The notes below the pieces were generated by a model. The model searched no databases, had not been told where the DNA came from, and saw nothing but the letters and a program-made list of their open reading frames with translations. A stretch of 64,000 nucleotides of DNA from the NCBI GenBank assembly GCA_026391555.1, contig JAPLEB010000058.1, positions 1 to 64,000 on the forward strand. Reading direction: 5' to 3'. Position numbers and translations under genes: made by a program. Within the stretch, counting starts at the first letter, position 1; the number at the start of each line of letters is the position of its first letter. Below, piece after piece: positions 9,606 through 16,840 of this stretch. Source of the DNA: Bacteroidia bacterium (lineage in GTDB: Bacteria; Bacteroidota; Bacteroidia; Bacteroidales; VadinHA17).

Positions 9606-10375
9606 AACGCTACTGAGGTATAGGTAAATGAGATGGCTTCTATTATCAGATGCTTTTCCCTTTCATCAGGTCGGTTATCAAAATCATAGAACCAGCCTCT
9701 TAAATGAAGTGTTGTGTTGCCCGGGTCATTAATAATTAGAGTATAGGTATGTGGCCGGCCATCTTTAATATAGTAAATTGTTTTAATATAATCCCTCTTT
9801 CCTGTTTCAATACTGTCGGGGTGGCATGAGAAAACGGTAATTCGCGGGCTGACTGACTGGTCATCGGGGAAAAGAGTGGCAGAAAATGCAAGTGTATAAA
9901 CACCTGTTTTATTAAGAGTTATATCGAACCGCGCTGAATCAGTGCCCGAAAGGTCAGGGAATATATAAAATTCTTTTCCTGTCCAGTGGTTTTCAATATG
10001 CCCTTTTGCCAGTAATGCTTCTTTTTCAACAAGTGATTCCATCTCGCTTAATATTCCAAGAACCTGGTCATAAATCTTAATTAGTTTCTTTGGGTTTTTT
10101 ATGAAATAATATTTCATTGTTTTGTCCATGGTTTCTTTAGAATAACCATGTTTTTTAATTATGTGGTGATATGTTGAAAGAGAGTCCGGAGAAGAAAACA
10201 TGTATTGAACTTTTTGAATGGTAAGAAGTCCGTCGGTAATATAGATATCAGTTAAAATAGGAATCAGCTCCTTTTCTGGAATCAGTTTACTGTGGTCCAA
10301 TTTATTTTTTCTACCGGAACATGAACCGGCGATTAATGAAAACATTATCAATATAAGAAGCGTAAATCGGATCAT
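9602..10375 (-). CDS. DUF4296 lipoprotein
   Basis: A 257-residue secreted protein with a lipobox ending at Cys19 (LIAGSC), so an envelope lipoprotein. Residues about 35-120 (IPEKELIPILTDIYITDGLL ... FIKNPKKLIKIYDQVL) match the helical DUF4296 domain common in Bacteroidota. The C-terminal half is predicted beta-rich (FYIFPDLSGTDSARFDITLNKTG) and resembles a carbohydrate-binding or jelly-roll-like module, though I cannot name it. Function is unknown. It sits between the LolC/E-like permease, 88 nt upstream, and the amidohydrolase, with which it overlaps by 4 nt. Confidence 0.8.
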   Translation of the reverse strand: MIRFTLLILIMFSLIAGSCSGRKNKLDHSKLIPEKELIPILTDIYITDGLLTIQKVQYMFSSPDSLSTYHHIIKKHGYSKETMDKTMKYYFIKNPKKLIKIYDQVLGILSEMESLVEKEALLAKGHIENHWTGKEFYIFPDLSGTDSARFDITLNKTGVYTLAFSATLFPDDQSVSPRITVFSCHPDSIETGKRDYIKTIYYIKDGRPHTYTLIINDPGNTTLHLRGWFYDFDNRPDEREKHLIIEAISFTYTSVAL

Positions 10376-10463
10376 AGTACTTTATTATTGGCGTTTTTTC
10401 TCATTTTTCAGGGGTGTAACAGGTTTCTCCGGGCTTTAACAGTAAAAATATAGTAATTGATTA

Positions 10464-11687
10464 TTAAACGTCCTTATTCAGGAATTTCTTTGTAAGAAAT
10501 CTTACAGGATACCAGGCAGCCCAATATCCAATTAACAGGACTGTTCCCGGAACAATAATAAAATCTTTAATCTTCATCACTACCGGGTAAGAATCCATGA
10601 TAAGAGATTCACTCTGAAGTTTTACAAGTCCGTATGTTTGCTGAAGCCAGCAGATAAAAAAACCAAGAAGAATGCCGGCAAATGCCCCGATTATTGAGAT
10701 CAGCCAGCCTTCAAATATAAAAATTTTTCTTATCAGGTTGTTATCAGCGCCGAGACTCTTCAGTATTTCTATATCGCGCTCTTTTTCAATTATCAGCATG
10801 GTAAGCGAACCTATAATATTGAACGAGGCAATGATAATGATAAGTGTAAGGATAAAGAAGATTGCCAGCCTTTCGGACCGCATTACCTTATAAAAGATCT
10901 CCTGTTGTTCATACCGGTTCTGAACAAAGAAACCCTCCCCAAAAATTTTTACAATATTTTTTTGCACAATCCATGGATCGGCCTTTTCAGTGAATTTGAT
11001 CTCAACAGAAGTTACACCATCTTTAATTTCAGTCAGTTCACGGGCAAATTCGATTGGGATATAAACATATTTTGAATCGTACTCTTTTTCAACTTCGAAG
11101 ATACCTGAAGGGAAGACGAACTTCTTGTTAAATGCATCTTCAGGGTTTAAATTGGCGCTCCCTGTCCTTCGCGGTACGAATATATTTAACGGGGTGATAA
11201 AATTAACCCTGATTCCAAGGTATTGGGCAACTCCGATCCCGGGAATAGCATACGGCCTGCCTTTATCGGATATCAGGATGAAATCGCCTTCCCACATCGA
11301 GCTGTCGATATTAGTAACCATGGCATAGTTATCATCAACACCTTTAATAGTTGCAATAAATTGCCTGTCTCCATATTTCAGAAGTGCATTTTCCTCAATA
11401 GTAAGCGAATAGCAGGATAAGCCTTCAACATTTGCCAGCAATTTAAGCCTTGATGTGTCGGCAATAAAGGTTTTACCCTCAGCGGCAGTTATCTTAATGT
11501 CGGGGTCAAACGTGTTGAAAATAGCGCTTACCATTGTTTCAAGTCCGTTAAAAACCGAAAGGATAATTATCAGAGCCATAGTGCCAACAGCAACACCGGC
11601 AACAGAGACTGATGAAATTATATTTATTGCATTTCGCGACTTTTTCGCGAACAGATACCTTTTTGCTATATATAATGAAAGTTTCAT
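10464..11687 (-). CDS. LolC/LolE-type ABC transporter permease
   Basis: A 407-residue inner-membrane permease of the FtsX/MacB family. It starts MKLSLYIAKRYLFAKKSRNAIN, the usual LolC/E N-terminus, followed by the first membrane helix (about 25-47). A large periplasmic domain runs to about residue 270, then three more helices (about 275-300, 320-345 and 370-390) around the SLGADNNLIRKIFIFEG coupling segment. In the family it moves lipoproteins from the inner membrane towards the outer membrane, with a LolD ATPase that is not in this window. It is preceded at 5 nt by the methyltransferase gene. Confidence 0.85.
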   Translation of the reverse strand: MKLSLYIAKRYLFAKKSRNAINIISSVSVAGVAVGTMALIIILSVFNGLETMVSAIFNTFDPDIKITAAEGKTFIADTSRLKLLANVEGLSCYSLTIEENALLKYGDRQFIATIKGVDDNYAMVTNIDSSMWEGDFILISDKGRPYAIPGIGVAQYLGIRVNFITPLNIFVPRRTGSANLNPEDAFNKKFVFPSGIFEVEKEYDSKYVYIPIEFARELTEIKDGVTSVEIKFTEKADPWIVQKNIVKIFGEGFFVQNRYEQQEIFYKVMRSERLAIFFILTLIIIIASFNIIGSLTMLIIEKERDIEILKSLGADNNLIRKIFIFEGWLISIIGAFAGILLGFFICWLQQTYGLVKLQSESLIMDSYPVVMKIKDFIIVPGTVLLIGYWAAWYPVRFLTKKFLNKDV

Positions 11688-11692
11688 GATTC

Positions 11693-12502
11693 TTATTTTC
11701 TGGCGGTAACCAGTAATCCTGTTCCTGTATTATGGGTTAAAAGAAGATCAAAAATGTTAAGTATTATTGAAACAGGGAAAAAAATCAGGTAATAAAATGG
11801 GAGAATAATAAAAAAGAGCCGGGAGACATTAAGCATCTTAACAGGATATTTCATCGATAATCGCCATGATATATTCCCTGGTTTTCCGTATGTAAATCCT
11901 GCCTCAATATTTCTGAAACCTGCCAGAGTTAGTTTTTCTGTAATATCCTTAATGCTGTATCCATCTCTGACATGTTCATCTATAAATGATTCCTCTGTGT
12001 CGTCGTGTACATTAGAACCTCCCTGGTCAGAAGGAGTTGATATTAATAATATACCATTATCTTTCAGTGACTTGTAAAAGTTTTTAAAGACTATAACATC
12101 TTGTTCAATATGCTCCATTACATCAACTGAAAGAATGATGTTGTAGCTGTTGAGGTCAGCCAGAGTGGTGAGATCACCTGTGTAAAAAATTACTCTGCCC
12201 GACAAACCTGTTTTTTCGAAAAACCTGTTGCAATCTTCAATTTGTTCACTATTGATATCAACGGCTTTTATATTCCAGTGGTTATTCATTTTGCTCATGC
12301 ACCAGGAGTACTGGCCAAATCCTGAACCCGCATCCAAAACCGATGCATCACCTTGAAATTGGCGGGCGATTTTTCGTAATGCCTTTTTTACGTGCCAGGT
12401 TCGCAGGAGTAAAAGGTCAAGTAGAAAATAGAGGGTTTTTCTCATAAAAAGTGACCCCGCGAAGAATCTGCCTAATGATCTTTTGATGGGTTCGTATTGC
12501 AT
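11693..12502 (-). CDS. class I SAM-dependent methyltransferase
   Basis: A 269-residue Rossmann-fold methyltransferase. SAM motif I is VLDAGSGFGQYS at about residues 55-66, motif II falls near the acidic VDINSEQ, and DVMEHIEQD is the usual post-II segment. The C-terminal 60 residues hold hydrophobic stretches (LFFIILPFYYLIFFPVSIIL), implying membrane association and perhaps a lipid or quinone-like acceptor. The acceptor is not identifiable. It lies between rbfA (5 nt) and the LolC/E-like permease (5 nt), a tight operon. Confidence 0.82.
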   Translation of the reverse strand: MQYEPIKRSLGRFFAGSLFMRKTLYFLLDLLLLRTWHVKKALRKIARQFQGDASVLDAGSGFGQYSWCMSKMNNHWNIKAVDINSEQIEDCNRFFEKTGLSGRVIFYTGDLTTLADLNSYNIILSVDVMEHIEQDVIVFKNFYKSLKDNGILLISTPSDQGGSNVHDDTEESFIDEHVRDGYSIKDITEKLTLAGFRNIEAGFTYGKPGNISWRLSMKYPVKMLNVSRLFFIILPFYYLIFFPVSIILNIFDLLLTHNTGTGLLVTARK

Positions 12503-12507
12503 ATATG

Positions 12508-12852
12508 TCAGGATTTCAATAACTTGTCTATCTTATCTATATAGTCAAGGCTATCATCAATATGGAATACAATATCAGGTACAATCCGGAGCTGAGATCT
12601 GACTTTTTGCCCCAGGTCAAATCTGATCTTTGAGCTATGTTCCTGTATTGAATGGAGAATATCGTCCTGGTTTATCGCCGGGAAGATACTTATATAAACT
12701 TTTGCAAAAGAGAGATCGGGGCTGACTCTTACCCTGGTGATTGAAACTAATTTCCCGTGGGCGAATTCATTGCCTCTTTTAAGAAAGATGTCGGCCAGTT
12801 CTTTCTGGACTAATCGCGATACTTTTTTCTGTCTTGTCGATTCCATGGCCAA
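12508..12852 (-). CDS. rbfA: 30S ribosome-binding factor RbfA
   Basis: Small KH-fold protein that binds the 16S rRNA 5' region late in 30S maturation and is needed in cold. It is 114 residues long, with the family segments STRQKKVSRLVQKELADIFL at the N-terminus and ITRVRVSPDLSFAKVYISIF in the middle. First gene of the seven-gene minus-strand run ending at the glycosyltransferase. Its promoter region is shared with divergent trpS, and a hairpin-forming repeat lies between them. Confidence 0.93.
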   Translation of the reverse strand: MAMESTRQKKVSRLVQKELADIFLKRGNEFAHGKLVSITRVRVSPDLSFAKVYISIFPAINQDDILHSIQEHSSKIRFDLGQKVRSQLRIVPDIVFHIDDSLDYIDKIDKLLKS

Positions 12853-12868
12853 TATTGTTTTAATCCGG

Positions 12869-12876
12869 CAAAGGTA
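12869..12876 (-). promoter_or_regulatory. rbfA operon -7 element
   Basis: Minus-strand TACCTTTG is an exact TAnnTTTG match 17 nt before the rbfA ATG. No TTTG is seen at the expected upstream spacing, where the inverted repeat begins. Confidence 0.5.
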
Positions 12877-12880
12877 ATAA

Positions 12881-12937
12881 AAAAAAGGCTTTAGAGGCTT
12901 TATAGCCTTTATAGCCGTTGTGCTATAAGCCTTTTTT
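12881..12937. repeat. 9-nt repeat array with inverted ends between rbfA and trpS
   Basis: Three tandem 9-mers, TTTAGAGGC, TTTATAGCC and TTTATAGCC (12890-12916), are flanked by an 11-bp inverted repeat AAAAAAGGCTT (12881-12891) and AAGCCTTTTTT (12927-12937). A further internal hairpin TATAGC/GCTATA is possible. The element covers the trpS -33 region. Confidence 0.75.
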
Positions 12938-12947
12938 ATTAGCTTTG
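12917..12947 (+). promoter_or_regulatory. trpS promoter
   Basis: GTTG (12917-12920), 19-nt spacer, TAGCTTTG (12940-12947). The -7 element is an exact TAnnTTTG match and the predicted start near 12953 gives a 20-nt leader. The -33 element lies inside the inverted repeat. Confidence 0.65.
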
Positions 12948-12972
12948 CGATGAATTTTTATTGATTAGTATA

Positions 12973-13962
12973 ATGGACACAGTAGTGAGTGGTATAAGAT
13001 CGACGGGGAATCTGCACCTGGGAAATTATTTTGGTGCAATTAAGAACTTTCTCAAAATGCAGAAAGAGAATAATTGCTATTTCTTTATTGCTGATTACCA
13101 CGCTCTTACAACTCATCCAAAACCCGGGAACCTTCATGGGAATATTAAGCAGGTTTTAGCTGAATATCTTGCATGTGGTATCGACCCGGAAATTGCTACG
13201 GTTTTCATTCAGAGCGATGTCCCGGAAGTATCTGAGTTATATCTGCTGCTGAATATGAATGCCTATGTAGGCGAACTTGAAAGGACTACCTCATTTAAGG
13301 AAAAGATAAGAAAACAACCCGATAATATTAATGCAGCTCTGTTAACCTATCCGGTACTTATGGCTGCCGACATAATAATTCATAAAGCAAATAAAGTACC
13401 TGTAGGGAAAGACCAGGAACAGCACCTTGAAATGACCAGGAGATTTGCGAGGAGATTTAATATGATGTATGATGTAAACTATTTTCCTGAACCTGATGCA
13501 TATAATTTTGGCAAACAGTTGGTTAAAATACCTGGTCTTGATGGTACAGGTAAAATGGGAAAGAGTGAAGGCAACGGGGTTTTTCTTGCTGATACTCCAC
13601 AGGAAATAAAGAAAAAAGTGATGAGAGCAGTCACCGATACCGGACCGGCAAAACCAGGGCAGGAACCATCGGAGCCGGTGAAGAACCTTTTTACGATTAT
13701 GAATGTTGTTTCGGATCAGGATACTGTTAAATTTTTCAAAGAGAAACATGCTTCGTGCGAAATCCGTTATGGTGACATGAAAAAGCAAATAGCGGAGGAT
13801 ATTATAAAGTTTACCGAACCGATCAGAAGCAGGATCAATGATATCCTGGCTGATGAAAAATATCTCTCAAGAGTTGTATCAGAGGGAGCGGAAAAGGCCA
13901 GGGCAAGTGCTTCAAAAACTGTGAGGGAAGTGAGAGAAATAATCGGTTACAGATCATTTTAA
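12973..13962 (+). CDS. trpS: tryptophan--tRNA ligase
   Basis: Class Ic synthetase that charges tRNA-Trp. The HIGH motif appears as TGNLHLGNYFG (about residues 10-20) and the KMSKS motif as GKMGKSEG. Length is 329 residues from ATG at 12973; the ORF track's TTG at 12961 adds MISI, which is not part of the conserved start MDTVVSGIRSTG. The gene is monocistronic by appearance, followed by two small hairpins and a repeat-rich gap before the envelope operon. Confidence 0.96.
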   Translation: MDTVVSGIRSTGNLHLGNYFGAIKNFLKMQKENNCYFFIADYHALTTHPKPGNLHGNIKQVLAEYLACGIDPEIATVFIQSDVPEVSELYLLLNMNAYVGELERTTSFKEKIRKQPDNINAALLTYPVLMAADIIIHKANKVPVGKDQEQHLEMTRRFARRFNMMYDVNYFPEPDAYNFGKQLVKIPGLDGTGKMGKSEGNGVFLADTPQEIKKKVMRAVTDTGPAKPGQEPSEPVKNLFTIMNVVSDQDTVKFFKEKHASCEIRYGDMKKQIAEDIIKFTEPIRSRINDILADEKYLSRVVSEGAEKARASASKTVREVREIIGYRSF

Positions 13963-13974
13963 CGGAAAAAAGAA

Positions 13975-14012
13975 AGCCAGGGTTTTGACCTGGCTGCCCT
14001 GAAGGTTCAGGG
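13975..14012 (+). terminator. two consecutive hairpins after trpS
   Basis: AGCCAGG (13975-13981) pairs with CCTGGCT (13989-13995), then CCCTGA (13997-14002) pairs with TCAGGG (14007-14012). Both stems are perfect. No T-run follows, so termination is plausible but not certain. Confidence 0.4.
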
Positions 14013-14057
14013 ATATGATTGAGATTACCTGTGTAATAACATTATCTCAAATTGTGT

Positions 14058-14135
14058 GCCAAAAGGTGAAAGGCAAACTTTTATCTTATATTCTTATTAC
14101 TTTTGTCTTGTGACTTTTGCCTTTTGTCTTTTATT
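14058..14135. repeat. degenerate heptamer (TTTTGNC) array, both orientations
   Basis: Five consecutive 7-mers on the plus strand (TTTTGTC TTGTGAC TTTTGCC TTTTGTC TTTTATT, 14101-14135) are preceded by three 7-mers of the same type in inverted orientation (GCCAAAA GGTGAAA GGCAAAC, 14058-14078). The array ends 18 nt before the likely start of the envelope operon. Confidence 0.6.
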
Positions 14136-14153
14136 TTCACTAATGACCTGATT

Positions 14154-16832
14154 TTGGGAAAACGGATCGCGATCATATCTGTGATAATCCTGGTTTGTGG
14201 ACTTGCCATAATGGGATATGTTCTCCAGCAGGGCAGAAAAAGCTTATTTACAGATCCTTACAGGGCCATCTCTAAGGGTGCGTGTATTGTTATTGAGTCT
14301 GTTGATCTTCAAAGCTTCATGAATTCTCTTACAACCGGAAAGGGTTTATTTGGGGAGGCAGGTAAGATCAAAGAGTTTGATAGTTTTAACCGGATGTTGA
14401 AATATCTTACGGATCAGCTTAATAAACCGGGGGTTAAGAAGTTACTGAATGATGGCTCCGCGATTATATCATTTCACCTGGCTAAGAATGGAAAACTTCA
14501 GCCTCTTCTTTCAATGACTGTTCCTGGTGAAATCAGGTACCGGCAGATCAAAGAGATATTGCGTTCCTCGGGAATTAAGGGAGTGATTGAAAGTAAATTA
14601 AGCGGTAATTCTGTTCTTAAGATTCCTTTTAAAGTTAACAGCGTGAATGACACCGCTTATATCTCTCTTAAATCAGGGTTAATGTTATGTAGCAGTTCGG
14701 AAGAGCTTATTGAAGAAGCCCATGTTCAGATGGACAGGGAAAATGATGTAAGAGAACTGCCGGGTTTTTCAAGAGTATTACTGGCATCAGGGAAAAATGA
14801 AGATAAGATCTTTGTGATTTTTGCTAATCTCCCTCAGCTGTTTAAATCTGTTCTGGAAAGGGAAGGACAGGGGTTGGCAGAAAAGATTGCCAAACTAGCA
14901 GGAACCGCGGAAGGGGATATTTATATTAATGAAGATGGTCTTGTTCTGAGCGGTTATACTGAAAGTGAAGATTCATTGGAATTTCTTTACAGGTATAAAT
15001 TCCTTCCGCCAAGGGAATTTCATACTTATAAGATTCTCCCATCATCAACGGTGCTTTTTGAAACACTTGTTCTTCCCGCTGAAAGTCTGGGCAATAAGTT
15101 CGACAATACTCTTTCGCGGGAAGTTGTTGATCTTGCTGTTAAACTAAAAGAATTTACCGGAGAAGAGATTACGAGAGCATACATTGATATTAAAGATAGA
15201 CCGGTTGGCGATAACACTTTGATTATTTATGAATTAATTAACCGTGTTCAGGCTGAACAACTCTTTCTTGAAGAACTTGGTACAAAGTGTGAAATTTTCT
15301 ATTTTGAACCGGATGATCAGATCAAAATCCCTGTTTACAAGATTCCCTTTAAGGGTTTGACCAGGGTTTTGCTGCCGGGATTTGCTCCGGAGTTTGATGA
15401 TTCTTATTTTGTTTTTTATGATAATTTCATGATTACGGGAAGTTCCTTTGTCACAATTTCAAGGTTGTTGTATGACAATCTTCTCAACAAGACTCTTGCA
15501 AATGATCTGACATATCGCGATTTCGAAAGTACGTTGCCCAGCCGTGCAGGATATTTTTTCTATTGTGTTCCTTCGCGTATTACAGATTATCTTGCCGGGT
15601 TCCTGAATGATGATATAATTAATGCCCTTAAATCGAATAGAAATTCACTTAATAAAATTCAAGCTGCAGGATACCAGTTTGCTTCGAGTAATGGGATGAT
15701 ATACAATAGTTTATCAATCAGATTCAAGGAAGAGGCCAGGGAAGAATCGACTACCGAATGGGAGACTTTGCTGGACACTACTGCAAGCATCAAACCATTC
15801 TTTTTTACCAATCATACTACAGGAGCAAAAGAGATTTTTATTCAGGATATGAAGAACAATACCTACCTGATAAATGCTGCAGGACGTGTACTCTGGAAAG
15901 TATTAGTGAAAGAGAGGATTATTGGCACTATTTATATGATTGACTATTTCCGGAATGGTAAGTATCAGTTACTGTTTTCCGGCAGAAACTTTATTCATCT
16001 TTTAGACAGAAATGGTAATTATATTGAGAGATATCCGGTTAAACTCCGGTCTCCGGCAACGAACTCCATTGCCCTTATTGACTATGACAATAATCTGAAT
16101 TACAGACTTTTTATTGCCGGCGAAGATAAAATGATCTATTCTTATGATAAAACCGGGAATGTCGTGAAGGGATGGAAGCCGTTCATGACCACCGGGTATG
16201 TAAAAGCAGAGATCAGTTATTTTAAAGTTTCAGGGAAAGATTACCTGGTAGCCTCTGATGAAAACTCGGTCTTTTTTCTCGACCGTACCGGAAATAAAAG
16301 ATTAAACCTGAAAGAACCCGTTACCAAAGCCGGCGGATCTGCGATGAGATTAATTCCCGGATCGGAACCTTATGTGATGTGTACTTCTCCCGATGGCACA
16401 GTACAACAAATATATTTCGATGGAAATGTCAAAAAATTCAACCTGAAAAAGTTTTCAGGTGACCATTCATTCGATATTTTTGACGTAGATGGCGATGGGT
16501 TTGGTGAATACATTTTTATTGATAAAGGTAAATTGTATCTTTATGACCATGATAGATCGGAGATGTTCACAAGGGAATTTGGGTCAGTTAAACTGGGGGG
16601 ACCGATAAATTTTATTTTTTCTGCTTCAGACAGAAAAACAGGAGTGTTTGACGTTAATAAGAATCTTATATATCTGATAGGTAAAAACGGAGAAACAATG
16701 AATGGATTCCCTCTGAGAGGAGCATCTATGTTCTCAATCGGGAAATTGTCAGACAAAAGTGGCTATCATCTGATTGTCGGAGGAACTGACAGGTTCCTGT
16801 ATAATTATAAAATAGATACAGAGATTAAATAA
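14154..16832 (+). CDS. membrane-anchored propeller-like protein, unknown function
   Basis: I do not recognise a named family with confidence. Seen: a single N-terminal membrane helix (residues 5-24, IAIISVIILVCGLAIMGYVL), then a long extracytoplasmic region. About 540 residues of mixed alpha/beta sequence follow, loosely like DUF3352-type proteins. The last 300 or so residues hold repeated blades (YLINAAGRVLWK, IHLLDRNGNYIERYP, MIYSYDKTGNVVKG, VFFLDRTGNKR, FDVDGDGFGEYIFI, YLIGKNGETMNGFPL) resembling FG-GAP/PQQ-type beta-propellers. No ATG gives this frame; TTG at 14154 (then GKRIAII) is the best start, as the track's TTG at 14103 adds residues encoded by the heptamer repeat. First gene of a three-gene operon, with 8 nt to the next. 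Confidence 0.65.
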   Translation: MGKRIAIISVIILVCGLAIMGYVLQQGRKSLFTDPYRAISKGACIVIESVDLQSFMNSLTTGKGLFGEAGKIKEFDSFNRMLKYLTDQLNKPGVKKLLNDGSAIISFHLAKNGKLQPLLSMTVPGEIRYRQIKEILRSSGIKGVIESKLSGNSVLKIPFKVNSVNDTAYISLKSGLMLCSSSEELIEEAHVQMDRENDVRELPGFSRVLLASGKNEDKIFVIFANLPQLFKSVLEREGQGLAEKIAKLAGTAEGDIYINEDGLVLSGYTESEDSLEFLYRYKFLPPREFHTYKILPSSTVLFETLVLPAESLGNKFDNTLSREVVDLAVKLKEFTGEEITRAYIDIKDRPVGDNTLIIYELINRVQAEQLFLEELGTKCEIFYFEPDDQIKIPVYKIPFKGLTRVLLPGFAPEFDDSYFVFYDNFMITGSSFVTISRLLYDNLLNKTLANDLTYRDFESTLPSRAGYFFYCVPSRITDYLAGFLNDDIINALKSNRNSLNKIQAAGYQFASSNGMIYNSLSIRFKEEAREESTTEWETLLDTTASIKPFFFTNHTTGAKEIFIQDMKNNTYLINAAGRVLWKVLVKERIIGTIYMIDYFRNGKYQLLFSGRNFIHLLDRNGNYIERYPVKLRSPATNSIALIDYDNNLNYRLFIAGEDKMIYSYDKTGNVVKGWKPFMTTGYVKAEISYFKVSGKDYLVASDENSVFFLDRTGNKRLNLKEPVTKAGGSAMRLIPGSEPYVMCTSPDGTVQQIYFDGNVKKFNLKKFSGDHSFDIFDVDGDGFGEYIFIDKGKLYLYDHDRSEMFTREFGSVKLGGPINFIFSASDRKTGVFDVNKNLIYLIGKNGETMNGFPLRGASMFSIGKLSDKSGYHLIVGGTDRFLYNYKIDTEIK

Positions 16833-16840
16833 GATAGATT

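Noticed and set aside
13342-13788. 148-aa minus-strand ORF opposite trpS
   Set aside because: Antisense to the catalytic core of TrpS; no independent start signal.
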